From Brachionus manjavacas (taxonomy: Eukaryota; Rotifera; Eurotatoria; Ploima; Brachionidae), in NCBI GenBank assembly GCA_019054805.1, contig JAHQIY010000002.1:2976001-3040000 (forward strand): a DNA stretch of 64,000 nucleotides, in the 5' to 3' direction. Numbering within the stretch: position 1 is the stretch's first letter; every line of letters begins with the position of its first letter. Under the pieces are notes generated by a model. That model was not told the DNA's origin and made no database searches. It worked only from the letters and a program-made list of their open reading frames with translations. Of the stretch, positions 45,259-55,819 are shown one piece after another. Made by a program: the position numbers and the translations under genes.

Positions 45259-46785
45259 TTAAGATTTAACTGATAAAAATGAAAAAAGTAAAAAAAAGGC
45301 TAAAAGACAAGCCTTTAACTCTATAGAATTCGAATTCGAACTATTTTTTGGAGAGGACGATCTTATCAAAAAAGTGGAGCTCACAGATTCTGTCGATGTA
45401 GTAGAGTCATTAATTAACGCCGAACTAGAGTTCGCAAAAACCGATGCTGTGCTACCAACAATTGATCCTGTAGTAGAACTACTAACAGCTGGTCCTTTAC
45501 TTGAACTGCCATCAATTGATCCTGTAGTAGAACTACTAACAGCTGGTCCTTTACTTGAACTGCCATCAATTGATCCTGTAGTAGAACTACTAACAGCTGG
45601 TCCTTTACTTGAACTGCCATCAATTGATCCTGTAGTAGAACTACTAACAGCTGGTCCTTTACTTGAACTGCCATCAATTGATCCTGTAGTAGAACTACTA
45701 ACAGCTGGTCCTTTACTTGAACTGCCATCAATTGATCCTGTAGTAGAACTACTAACAGCTGGTCCTTTACTTGAACTGCCATCAATTGATCCTGTAGTAG
45801 AACTACTAACAGCTGGTCCTTTACTTGAACTGCCATCAATTGATCCTGTAGTAGAACTACTAACAGCTGGTCCTTTACTTGAACTGCCATCAATTGATCC
45901 TGTAGTAGAACTACTAACAGCTGGTCCTTTACTTGAACTGCCATCAATTGATCCTGTAGTAGAACTACTAACAGCTGGTCCTTTACTTGAACTGCCATCA
46001 ATTGATCCTGTAGTAGAACTACTAACAGCTGGTCCTTTACTTGAACTGCCATCAATTGATCCTGTAGTAGAACTACTAACAGCTGGTCCTTTACTTGAAC
46101 TGCCATCAATTGATCCTGTAGTAGAACTACTAACAGCTGGTCCTTTACTTGAACTGCCATCAATTGATCCTGTAGTAGAACTACTAACAGCTGGTCCTTT
46201 ACTTGAACTGCCATCAATTGATCCTGTAGTAGAACTACTAACAGCTGGTCCTTTACTTGAACTGCCATCAATTGATCCTGTAGTAGAACTAAAATCAATT
46301 GATCCTGTAGTAGAACTACTAACAGCTGGTCCTTTACTTGAACTGCCATCAATTGATCCTGTAGTAGAACTACTAACAGCTGGTCCTTTACTTGAACTGC
46401 CATCAATTGATCCTGTAGTAGAACTACCATCAATTGATCCTGTAGTAGAACTACTAACAGCTGGTCCTTTACTTGAACTGCCATCAATTGATCCTGTAGT
46501 AGAACTACTAACAGCTGGTCCTTTACTTGAACTGCCATCAATTGATCCGGTAGTAGAACTCCTAACAGCTGGTCCTTTACTTGAACTGCCATCAATTGAT
46601 CCTGTAGTAGAACTACCAACAATTGATCCTGTAGTAGAACTACCAATAATTGATCCTGTAGTAGAACTACCAACAATTGATCCTGTAGTAGAACTACCAA
46701 TAATTGATCCTGTTGTAGAACTACCAACAACTGTGTAAAGAATTATTTGTATAAATTGATATAAAAATAAGAATTTAAGATGCAT
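45259..46785 (-). CDS. secreted tandem-repeat protein, probably GPI-anchored
   Basis: A 508-residue minus-strand frame. The N-terminus MHLKFLFLYQFIQIILYTVV is a signal peptide and the C-terminus ends in a hydrophobic run (LLAFFLLFSFLSVKS) after a small-residue stretch, the layout of a GPI-anchored protein. The middle is a Ser/Thr/Gly repeat. About 20 copies of an 18-residue unit, GSIDGSSSKGPAVSSSTT, correspond to a 54-nt DNA repeat, nearly identical copy to copy. Simpler nine-residue units (GSSTTGSIV/I) lie at the N-terminal end and two half-unit insertions interrupt the array. Dense Ser/Thr suggests mucin-type O-glycosylation. The plus strand and another minus frame are also open across the array, but only this frame has the signal and anchor. 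Function unknown; a cuticle, jelly or adhesive coat is a guess. Confidence 0.8.
   Translation of the reverse strand: MHLKFLFLYQFIQIILYTVVGSSTTGSIIGSSTTGSIVGSSTTGSIIGSSTTGSIVGSSTTGSIDGSSSKGPAVRSSTTGSIDGSSSKGPAVSSSTTGSIDGSSSKGPAVSSSTTGSIDGSSTTGSIDGSSSKGPAVSSSTTGSIDGSSSKGPAVSSSTTGSIDFSSTTGSIDGSSSKGPAVSSSTTGSIDGSSSKGPAVSSSTTGSIDGSSSKGPAVSSSTTGSIDGSSSKGPAVSSSTTGSIDGSSSKGPAVSSSTTGSIDGSSSKGPAVSSSTTGSIDGSSSKGPAVSSSTTGSIDGSSSKGPAVSSSTTGSIDGSSSKGPAVSSSTTGSIDGSSSKGPAVSSSTTGSIDGSSSKGPAVSSSTTGSIDGSSSKGPAVSSSTTGSIDGSSSKGPAVSSSTTGSIDGSSSKGPAVSSSTTGSIDGSSSKGPAVSSSTTGSIVGSTASVFANSSSALINDSTTSTESVSSTFLIRSSSPKNSSNSNSIELKACLLAFFLLFSFLSVKS
45480..46605. repeat. 54-nt tandem repeat array, about 20 copies
   Basis: Period 54 (CTACTAACAGCTGGTCCTTT... 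on the plus strand): 15 consecutive copies, then 27-nt half-unit interruptions near 46291 and 46420, with 2 and 3 more copies. Almost all copies are identical, with point changes only at the right end. This indicates recent expansion or gene conversion. Copy number in the assembly may be collapsed. Confidence 0.95.
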
Positions 46786-49583
46786 TTTTTTAAATTTTAT
46801 TCCTAATCACTATATTTTATAGCTATTAATATATTTGATTTTATCTTAAATTAGTCACTGTATAATCAATATTGTTTCTGAGTTTTTTCAATTTTATAAA
46901 AATCAACTATATCATTAATTTAGTTGAATAAAAGCTAATAGATAATTTTTTTATTTCTAAGGCAACCTTCAATTTTATAGTTGATTTTTTTAAATTTTTG
47001 TTATTGTTTTTCTTTAAAAAAAAATTAGCTTTATTTATTTATTTTTTAAATTAAACCTTAAAAATTATTATTAAAATATTTAACTTAGAATATTTTATAT
47101 ATTTACAGAGAGATTTTTGTTTCAATATTTATTACGTTAGATCCATTTTGTAGAAACCTATATTCTTAGTTATTTATTTCTATTGTTTTTACATTTATTT
47201 CATCTTTAAATTTTTTTGAATTAATGAAGAAACTGCAGCAATTAATCCACTGATAGCAATACTGACAAAATATTTTGAAATAATATTTTTTTCAAGAATT
47301 TCAAATATTTGATAATTTAGTTATTTATTAATATCATTTTTATTAATAATAAATATATTTATGAATAAAATGAATATTTATTACAGAATCGAATTATTCA
47401 TTCTTAATTTATTGCATCAGAATTAATTTTTATTTTTAAAAAGCTTAAAATATGAAATTTTTTCAATAATCCACTTCCATCAAGCTTTCCCTTCTACTGA
47501 AGCAATCAATTTTTTGCAGATGCTGTTTTTAGATGAAATATTCAACTTTTCAATTGATTTTCCTTTCAAAGCTAGTTTTAGACTTTTAGAAAAACTTCAA
47601 AATTTTTTAAATTGTTTTCTGTTATTTTTTTCTTAAATTTAAATTCGTTACCCTCTGATTATCGATAAAAACAAAAAAAATGGTTTTTATTTTTTCTTAC
47701 TGACAAAACAAATATTTTTCGACTGATAAAATAATTTTTTTTTCTTACAAATTTTTTAATAAAAAAAGTGACTAATTGTATTAAATTTTGACAAAAAAAT
47801 AATTATTCAATGATAAAAAAAATTTTATATGACAAAAAAAAATTAGTACGACCAAATAATTCAAAAATTAATAACAAAATTTAATTTTTGATGACAAAAA
47901 GAAAATTTTAGTAAAAATTAAAATATTAAACAATTCTATTTTTTTTCATGATCTTTAAACATGAAAAAATTTTTTTCATGATCAATTCTTTTTTTTTATT
48001 CGGCGACTCTTGAGCTACCATTGGTTAGGATTGGGATTCGTGGTTGATTTTTTCAACATCTAAAACAATCATCAAGTGATTTTTAAAAAATTTGTCAAAG
48101 AACAATACACTGTTTCCATTGAAATTTTGCCCTTTTACAATTTATTAAAGAAAAATTTTCCACATAGAATTAAATATATTAAATGAAAGATCTTAAACTC
48201 ATCTTTAGGCAAAATTATTTTATTTTCTAAATTTCCTAATATAAATGTCAATTTTTCCAGAATGAAAATACCTTTTTTTTTCAAAATAAACTTTACATTT
48301 GAATTTGCAACAAATATTTTTAGCTAAAAAATAAATATTGCAGTTTTTTTCTTACAATAACTGTTCTATTCATTTAAATATCTTTTTTGTTACTTTTCGA
48401 AATGCACTGAAATTAGATAATTAATTAAATATAAATAGAAATCACATGATTTAATTTTTTGTGTTTGAATTACATGATATATCCAATGTTGAAATAACAT
48501 TAAAAAAGTGCGATGTTTCAAATATTTTTTTCACTTTCAAATAAAAAAATAATTTTAAGTTAATATTGCAACAATTTTCATTTTTGAAATTAATCTCTTT
48601 AATGAAATAGAATGAGTTCAATTTTTATTTAGGAATTTGAGAAAAATATTAAAAATTCTTTTTTTAACTTTTAAATCATTTATTTATTTGTTTATCTGTA
48701 TCTTTATCAAACTTCAAAATAAATATTTGGCATTAGATCAAATTTTTCCTATAAATTATAATTTCATGCTAAAAAAAAAGATTTTTCTTACAAAAATACA
48801 ATCTAAAAAAAAGATGAAAAAATCAGTTTTAACGGTTTTATTTTACTTTGTTAGATATTTGTTCATTATAAAATATTCGAAGTCACGCTTACAGTCAAAA
48901 AAATGAATCGAAAAAAAAAGTCAATTCTTGCCTAAATGAATATAGGCATACAGGCTGCAGTGAAAATAAATTAGTATTTTCCCGTGTAGACAAACCCCTT
49001 TTGACTTTTAAGAATTCTTTAAAATTTTCGAAATAATTGTCTTATATCATTGAAAATAACATTTAAGATTCTTTTCCTACAATGAAAGCAGGATATAACT
49101 AGAAGTTTATTATTGAATTAAAGAAACACTTCACTTTATTTAAAATATACTCTTGATCACGTACATATTTTACATTATTAAAAATTAATTCTTGGCATAA
49201 AGACCACATTAACATTTTAAGGCTTTGACTTTAAATAATTATTGTACAATATTTCTTCCGTGTTTAAAGGAAATATACTTTTTCAATATATAAATTCTAT
49301 GTTCATAATCAGTAAAAAAAAAATAAAATAGAACAAAATAAAAATCGGTAAGTATATAAATAAAAAGAGTGAATTTATTTAAACACAAATTGTGGATAAA
49401 TATCTTGTTTTATCGCACACAATTTACCTGTAAATAAACAAAAAAATTTTCTTGTGTATATAAAATAATTAGTTATTTAGCCACAAATTGACAATATTTT
49501 TTGTTTATTCTTTACATTGAAATCCATCAAAAAAATATAATTGAAGCTCATCAAATCAATTAATTAGGAATAAGCTTGAATAA
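46786..49583. other. A+T-rich intergenic DNA with a dispersed repeat
   Basis: No credible gene. The plus frame at 48637-48906 is Lys/Phe/Ile-rich low complexity and overlaps repeat sequence, so I reject it. 48449-48705 is the second copy of the repeat at 34240-34495. Sequence at 48930-49010 is slightly richer in G+C without a recognisable feature. Confidence 0.5.
48449..48705 (+). repeat. dispersed repeat, copy 2 (shared with 34240-34495)
   Basis: Matches the earlier copy from TTTAATTTTTTGTGTTTGAA through TTATTTATTTGTTTATCTGT, with scattered differences. It probably derives from the same Tc1/mariner-type family as 33610-35224; terminal repeats were not found here. Confidence 0.7.
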
Positions 49584-49961
49584 GAACATATAAAATATAA
49601 TAAGCCAAGTGTAGATAGTTTCATTTCAAAAGAGCGTGTCGTCGATGAAGAGCATATACAAGTAATACCTTCGAAAATTAATCCTAGTGTACTTAGTTGT
49701 GCTTTTGTGAATGAAAATAATGAAATATCTTCTTTAGTTTCAAGTTTCTTCACTAGTGATGCTCTCTTAATGTTGCAAAATACATTATCAGCATTAAGAT
49801 CACATGGTCAATTAAATTCTTGCAACTCTTGTTCTTTATCTTGCGACTCTAAGTTTATCGTTTGTAGTTCTTGTAATAATTATTTTCATTTAAAATGTGT
49901 TAAAAAAGCTTATGCTCCTAAGATTAAAAAATGGCTTTGTGCTAATTGTAACTCTAATTAA
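49584..49961 (+). CDS. PHD-like zinc-finger open frame lacking a clear start
   Basis: About 125 codons are open with no ATG until deep inside, so either an upstream exon exists or the copy is 5' truncated; a GTG at 49707 is unlikely to be a start. The C-terminus has C-x2-C ... C-x2-C-x4-H-x2-C ... C-x2-C (SCNSCSLSCDS, VCSSCNNYFHLKC, WLCANC), the C4HC3 layout of a PHD finger. The upstream region (KPSVDSFISKERVVDEEHIQ) is unremarkable. The finger at the extreme C-terminus and the repeat-rich setting suggest a transposon-encoded protein or a domesticated piece. I cannot decide which. Confidence 0.45.
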   Translation, partial: EHIKYNKPSVDSFISKERVVDEEHIQVIPSKINPSVLSCAFVNENNEISSLVSSFFTSDALLMLQNTLSALRSHGQLNSCNSCSLSCDSKFIVCSSCNNYFHLKCVKKAYAPKIKKWLCANCNSN

Positions 49962-51419
49962 TTAATCTAAATTTGTTAATCTTATTTTTTTTTATTTTTT
50001 AATATAACTTGTGTCTAAATAAATAAAAAAATTTCAAATCCACATCCACTTTTTGTGTGTATCAATTTTTGTTTATTTATATTTATATTATAAAATGTGT
50101 GAAAATAAACGCTACCAAATAAAAAAATTATAAATTATATTTATTGAGAAATATTTCTTTGACATATGCAACTTTAGACCTTTTTCATTCTTCATTACTA
50201 AACCAAAAAATGCTACAGGAAACCTGATTCGTGTGTTTACTTAAAGCTCTCAAAATATAACTTTTTCGATCACTTTTATTAGCGCATCAATCATGAAAAA
50301 TTTCTTTCCCTTAGAATATTTTAAACTCACACATTAAAACTCTTCAACATTTCATGAAAATTCTTTGTTACAGAAAAATTAAAATAGAAAATAAATTAAA
50401 AAAAAACTAAGAAGTCTAATAAGAAACAAAAATTAAAAATTATAAATTAAGATAGCTTGAGGTATGAAATCTTTAAATATCATATTGAAAGCATGAAAAA
50501 CTTGTTGTTTTTTAAATTTTGACTTTGGGTTAGTGATATGATGACATTTAAGATAATATTTGTAGTTAAAACTATTTACAAAAACTATTTACGCTCTGTT
50601 TTCCATTTTTTATAAATTGAGTATTTGTTAATATGCATCAAACGAATTTCAATTATCACTTAAATCAAAATTTTCTAAGAAAAATTCAAATTGAAAAAAA
50701 AAAACAAAAATTATTAAATATAAATGAATTATTAAATCTAAATGAAAAACACATTTTTTTCCTTTTTTTAGCTAACAAAAATCGCCACACCCTTTTTTTT
50801 TTCTAAATTACATTAGCATGTTGAGAATTTTATGCTCTTTCAGAATATTTATCCTTTTAGTATATTTAAGTTTTATCTTTGAGATTTTGAGTCTTAAAGA
50901 ACAACAACTTTTTAAAGGGTTTGCTATTTTTGGAACCCTGGGTGTAAAAATTTTTTTCTCATCTCCCCATAAAAAAATTTTCTTATGGGGAGATCCCATA
51001 AAAAAATTTTTTTATTGGATTTTCGAGGGCGTAGATTACGAATTTTGAGTTAAAAATAAAGAATTCAGATAGCACTAAAGTTTTGAATTTGGTGAACTTT
51101 ACAGACTAATTATTTTATATTTTAATTATTAAAATAGTCATAAGAAATTTATTTATTTGTCAGTTCATTAATAATTTTAGTCAGAAAAAATTTGTCAGCA
51201 AATAATTTATTTCTGTCAGAAGGTTAAAAAAACGTCATAAAAAAATAAAAAAAAACATTAACTTGTCAAGGAACCTAAATGTTTTTGTAATTCTATAAAA
51301 AATCAAGTTAAAATTATAGATTATTTAACTAGTAAAATTCAGCTTCATTTTGATGATAAAATAAATTCAGAGTTATATAGATGGATGTTTAGATAAATTA
51401 AAACGTATTAGATTCGAAT
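49962..51419. other. intergenic DNA with repeat fragments
   Basis: 50560-50660 on the minus strand matches 35050-35140 (AATGGAAAACAGAGCGTA is shared), another piece of the Tc1/mariner-type family. The overlapping frames at 50808-51048 on both strands are artefacts of the hairpin region. No credible gene. Confidence 0.5.
50961..50994. repeat. hairpin ATCTCCCCATA / TATGGGGAGAT
   Basis: Eleven-base perfect arms (50961-50971, 50984-50994) extend with one mismatch into an A/T loop. A second CCCATAAAAAAATTT copy starts at 50995, so the motif is also tandemly duplicated. Possibly a transposon end. Confidence 0.65.
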
Positions 51420-52304
51420 TTATAGCTCTCGAAATTTAACTTTTTTTATTTTGATCATTGTCAATAATTCATTCCAAAATACAGCATTTACTACACAATT
51501 GACATAAAACATTATTCCATAATTCATATAATAGATGATGTCTGTTATTACATAAATAGTTTCATCAATCTCGGCATCTATTTCTACATAGCTTCCGATA
51601 AGGAAATGTAAAGCTATTGGCAAATTAAAAGAAATAAAAACTATCACTAAAATTATTGAAGTTATAGCAAATTTATAATCTTTGATTTTTAAATTTTGTA
51701 ATTTTGCCTTAGATGCAAAAAGATATTCAATTGTAATTAAAGTTGGTATTGTCATGCATACAAATGGAATCAAAATCGAATTAAATAGGTCCATCCACCA
51801 GAAAAATTGTAAAGAAGGATTTTGGACACACTCTCGAGTAAAATTGGTGCCATTAATTTCCAAATGAGCAAATACAACTAAAGGACTATTGAATACTAAA
51901 TTAAATAAAGTCAAAACTATAACTGTAATAGCCTTAATTGCTGGATATGATAAGAAACATTTTTTGTTTGGATATCTTATTTTGAATAACCGATCAATTG
52001 AAAGTATCACAAGAGCCCATGCTGACAAAGCTGTCGGTACGTACAAGCTAAATTCAGCAATTTTACAAGTGAAATTATTTAGAGCGACAAAATCAAAATT
52101 TAATTTTTCTTTGAAAAATTCTTTCATCGACTGAACTATTACAAGTGAATCGGACACTAGTCGCAGCATAAAAAAAAACCATGATGAATTTTTTGTTCGT
52201 AATTTTTTGCGCAAAAAAACACAAATTGTTATAACATTTCCAAAAAATCCAAAAAAGAAAACAAATGGAGCGATTAGTAGAAAAAAAAATCGAATTGTAA
52301 GCAT
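51420..52304 (-). CDS. rhodopsin-family G-protein-coupled receptor
   Basis: A 294-residue intronless frame with seven hydrophobic segments. TM1 carries GNVITICVFL (conserved GN). TM2 has a LVSDSLVIVQS segment (conserved Asp). Cys in NFTCKIAEFS before TM3 and ECVQNPSL in the second extracellular loop can form the usual disulphide. TM3 ends SIDRLFKIRYP (DRL for DRY). The loop between TM4 and TM5 has N-glycosylation sites NGT and NFT. TM7 ends NCVVNAVFWNEL, a variant of NP..Y. The pattern resembles invertebrate peptide receptors of the FMRFamide-receptor/orphan type. The N-terminus before TM1 is very short, so an upstream exon may be missing. Ligand unknown. Confidence 0.85.
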   Translation of the reverse strand: MLTIRFFFLLIAPFVFFFGFFGNVITICVFLRKKLRTKNSSWFFFMLRLVSDSLVIVQSMKEFFKEKLNFDFVALNNFTCKIAEFSLYVPTALSAWALVILSIDRLFKIRYPNKKCFLSYPAIKAITVIVLTLFNLVFNSPLVVFAHLEINGTNFTRECVQNPSLQFFWWMDLFNSILIPFVCMTIPTLITIEYLFASKAKLQNLKIKDYKFAITSIILVIVFISFNLPIALHFLIGSYVEIDAEIDETIYVITDIIYYMNYGIMFYVNCVVNAVFWNELLTMIKIKKVKFREL

Positions 52305-53488
52305 TTAATAAAAAAAATAAATTATTATAGAAAAGTTTCTTTTTTTTTTGTATTTTGCTTTGATCGTAAAAATTTAAAAATACATTCCATTAAATATTAA
52401 TTACATTTTTAATTTTCCAATTTTCTTAGCAGCACGTATTCAGGAATCCCATGAGAAAATTTTGATTAATATTCAATATGATTCGAATCCTCAATCTTAA
52501 TATTATTTAAAGATATTAAATATTAACTGTTTCTATTTTTATTAAATAAAAATCAAGATATGACATGAATTAATATTAAATTAATTGAATTATTTAAAGA
52601 TAAAATATATTGCATTAATTGATAAAGTAAAATTACATCTTTAATTTTTGATACCTTTAAATATGATCTCTGACTAGATAATTAATTATTTAAAACATTT
52701 TAAAAGATTTTAGAGAACATTTTTGAGAAATCTAAATTAAACAAATTTTTTTTTTTTTTTTGTATTTTTTAGTGTTAGTAAATAAATAAAGAAGAGTATT
52801 TGTTTATACTAATTAATAAAATTAATCATATCCATTGACAACGAAGATTATAAAAAACCAGAAAGGTAGTTTTGAATCGAGTCTTCGACTAAATTGCGAA
52901 GAACTATCTTTTAATTCTTTCAAAATTATATTTTGAAGGTAATCGCTTTTTAAAAATTTTTCAGTTTTTAAAATTAAGTTTTTTTAATGTATTTTATTAA
53001 TAAATATATTATTTTATTTTTTGAAATAAATAAATTTTTTCACCTATGGTAAATCAATTTTCTTTATTACTCTTTTTAGTAATATTTTTCACTACTTAGA
53101 TAATAATATTCCTTTAGGTCTCCCTAATTACCGCAATTAGAATTTATAAAAAAAATAAAGTCTTAATTTATTTAGCGCACCAAAATTTAAATTAAATGAC
53201 TAAATTTCTTAATAGCGCATTGCCAAAATTAATGACAGCATAGTTTGACTAACGTATCTATTAATTTAAAGTAAATCTTCATCTTGAAGAAGTGTGTCGA
53301 GAAATCTTAATAGCACATCTAACAGAAAACAGCAAATATTAGATTAATATTACATTTAATTTATTAAATAACTAATTAAATTTAAATTATTATCAGGTTA
53401 AACCAGATATCCTTTTTAAATAAATTTTACAAAAAAAATTTGTTATTCATGTTTAAAATTATGTTCTATTATAATTGTACAATTTATA
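52305..53488. other. intergenic, no gene seen
   Basis: Upstream flank of the GPCR. A patch at 52845-52925 (GACAACGAAGATTATAAAAAACC with TCGAGTCTTCGACTAAATTGCGAAG) is less A+T-rich. A palindrome-like pair AGTCTTCGACT and repeated TTAATAGCGCA motifs near 53175-53220 were noted, nothing more. Confidence 0.45.
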
Positions 53489-53833
53489 GTAACGGGTGTA
53501 GAATAAAAAATGGCACAAAAGTTTAGTTTAGTTTGCTATAGTTTAGTTATGAGTGGACAAGATCTTTCACAATTTTTTCAAAATTTAAAATCAAGCTGAT
53601 CCTAGCTTTAAAATAAATAAAAATTATATCATAAAGTTTAATTTTCGACAAGTTGTACAAGATCATGCCGAAACTGTTCGCTCTAGGCTCGATTCAATAC
53701 CTTGACTGATATTATTTTTTCAAAATTGGAGGGTTCAGTTGAAATTTAAAAAAAAAAAATCAAATCCCTTTTTAATAAAAAACATTTAATGATAAAATTA
53801 ATTTTATGTCATTTTTTATTATACACCCGTTCC
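53489..53833. mobile_element. MITE with TA target duplication, G.AACGGGTGTA ends
   Basis: Terminal repeats G[T/G]AACGGGTGTA.AATAAAA, about 30 bp long, lie at 53489 and, inverted, ending at 53833. TA lies immediately outside both. Length 345 bp. A TTTAGTTTAGTTTG tract lies just inside the left end. No ORF. Confidence 0.75.
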
Positions 53834-54862
53834 TAGCGATGGTAGTGTTGAAGAGGGAAAAATTTTATTTTATTTAGTTTCCATTAAGCAAGTGAGACTA
53901 AATTTCAAAAATCTGAAAACACACACTTAAAATGTTGCTCAATAATTTCAAAAGAGAATTTTTCTGTAATTTGTTGCTATATTTTTTTGTTAACCCAACA
54001 ACCCAATTTAGGTGTGTGTTTTTCAAGTTGTGTGCAGTGCTGGTTAGACTCAAGTGTGGTTTGAAATAGGGAATATTCTGAAAACTATTTTTATGAACTT
54101 AAAAGATTCAATGTCAATAAGATTTAATGAGATTTTAAAAATTAAAGGTGGTTCAGCTTGCTAATAAAAGCTTTTTTCAACTTTTTTCTAAATTTTTTTA
54201 CAATATTTCTTAAGAATAATTTAATATGTTTTTATGGGTTTTTTATTGCAATCTATGGATTTTTTTTAAGCTTAAAGAGTGAATTTTTTTGTTGTAATAT
54301 AATTTTTTTTTAAAGAAAGTTATTTCGTGAGAAATCGACACTCTGTAATACAAAAAATTGCACCCTTTTCTTGACATTATCACAAATACTGTTGAGAATA
54401 GTGTTGCGCCTATTAGAGACTTGGATTAAGACTATAGGTGATTTGATATAGGCTTTCAGATCGCAAATGAGTACAAGACTGTTGAATTTAGTTTCATAAT
54501 TCTTTAAGATTCGAGAAAAGAATTCAAACGTAAAATTATCAATTTAAATTTTTTTTTTCTAGAATAAGGACTAACAAAAATGGAACTGGGGTTATCTGTG
54601 ACTCAAAGGTTTTGTGATAAGATCAAACACTAATTTTTAGATTTGCTACAAGTTAAAAGGCTCTGTATCATAATAGCAAAGAATAAAATAGCGAGATTAA
54701 ATAACTACAAAAAAATTAGCAGACAAATTATTAATTTGTAATAAAAGCAATTAACACCATAAAAGTTGCAAAACTATAATTGCAACTTTTATCTATTTAA
54801 AAAATTGCAAACACAAAAAAAAAAAAAAAAACAAAAAAAAGTTAGTTGATTTGGACAAAGAA
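53834..54862. other. intergenic with a 12-bp hairpin
   Basis: ATAAAAGTTGCA (54759-54770) pairs with TGCAACTTTTAT (54781-54792) around a 10-base loop. AACACACACTTAAA near 53917 has a partial inverted counterpart at 54009 (TTTAGGTGTGTGTTT). No gene. Confidence 0.5.
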
Positions 54863-55085
54863 TGGCTAATAATAATTTAGTTGATGGGTTTGAGAGATTG
54901 GATATTAATATCGGCAAAATTAGTAAATCACAAAAAAAAATTCCCTTATTATTTCACGATGGCTATTATTATAGGATCTAGAATTTAAATGACAATAAAA
55001 TTTTTTGGCGGTATATTGAAACTACAGCTTTACTTATAGTTGATGGCTAAGTATATTGTTATCCTTTGGTTTATCGTCTAGTTGA
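54863..55085 (+). pseudogene. FLYWCH zinc-finger fragment, transposon-type
   Basis: The frame from ATG 54863 reads KIPLLFHDGYYYRI, stop, NLNDNKIFWRYIETT, then another stop. Spacing and residues (L.HDGY.Y, then N.....W.Y.ET) fit a FLYWCH domain, although the Cys expected after the tryptophan region is not evident. FLYWCH domains are common at the N-terminus of Mutator-like transposases. Two in-frame stops within 60 codons make it a relic. Confidence 0.55.
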
Positions 55086-55819
55086 CATGTTTCGTGCTTA
55101 ACCAAAGAAAAAGTGAAAAAAACTTGGTAAAATTATAAACTAGTAATTGAAAGCCAAAATACATTTTATTGAACGTAAGAATTAAATAAATAGTCAATAA
55201 TTATTCAGTCGATAGCTTTAATAAAGTTTACGACCATTCGACTTCTATTTTAGATTATTAGATATTTTTTTATTTTAATTTTTACAGGTAAAACTTGTTT
55301 TTTAATCGATTTTCTTTTTTTTTTGCTCATTTAGTAAAATTAATTGCTAATTATAACTTGCTCTTTTAATACATGAACTCATTTATTCTTGCTAATTTAA
55401 TTATGCTATTTTGATTGTGCTTAATTGAATCGCTACCATCTTAAAATGAAATAAGGACTTTTAAAATTATTAAATTGAGATTTCGATTCCTTTAAAAAAA
55501 TATATTTTTTTAAAATATCTAGATTAGACATCAATCAGATAATGTATTTTTGATGATTTCATTATGACTAATTTTTTAATTGGCATTTTTGTTAATTTTT
55601 TGTAAAATAAAAACATTAAAAACTATGTATCAAACGATTCAATCGGTATAAAATTATAGAAATTATAAAAAAGCTTCTAAATATTTTTTTTCCAAAAATA
55701 AAATTTTAAATTTTGATTCCAACAAAAAAAACATTCCAAAACGCAAATTTCTTCATTTCATTTCGGTTCGGGAGGTAATGTAACTAGTACAACTACTGGT
55801 AAACTGGTTACTTTTGCTT
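55086..55819. other. intergenic, no gene seen
   Basis: A+T-rich 3' flank of the ankyrin-repeat gene. No ORF or repeat identified. Confidence 0.5.

Noticed and set aside
45374..46738. 454-codon plus-strand frame and 438-codon second minus frame in the tandem repeat
   Set aside because: Open only because the 54-nt unit lacks stops in these frames; neither has a signal peptide or non-repeat ends. The fact itself is reported as a finding.
48637..48906. 89-codon plus-strand frame
   Set aside because: Low-complexity Lys/Phe/Ile composition, overlaps a dispersed non-coding repeat, no conserved feature.
50808..51048. Overlapping frames on both strands containing SPHKKIFLWGD
   Set aside because: The identical peptide on both strands simply reflects the hairpin at 50961-50994.
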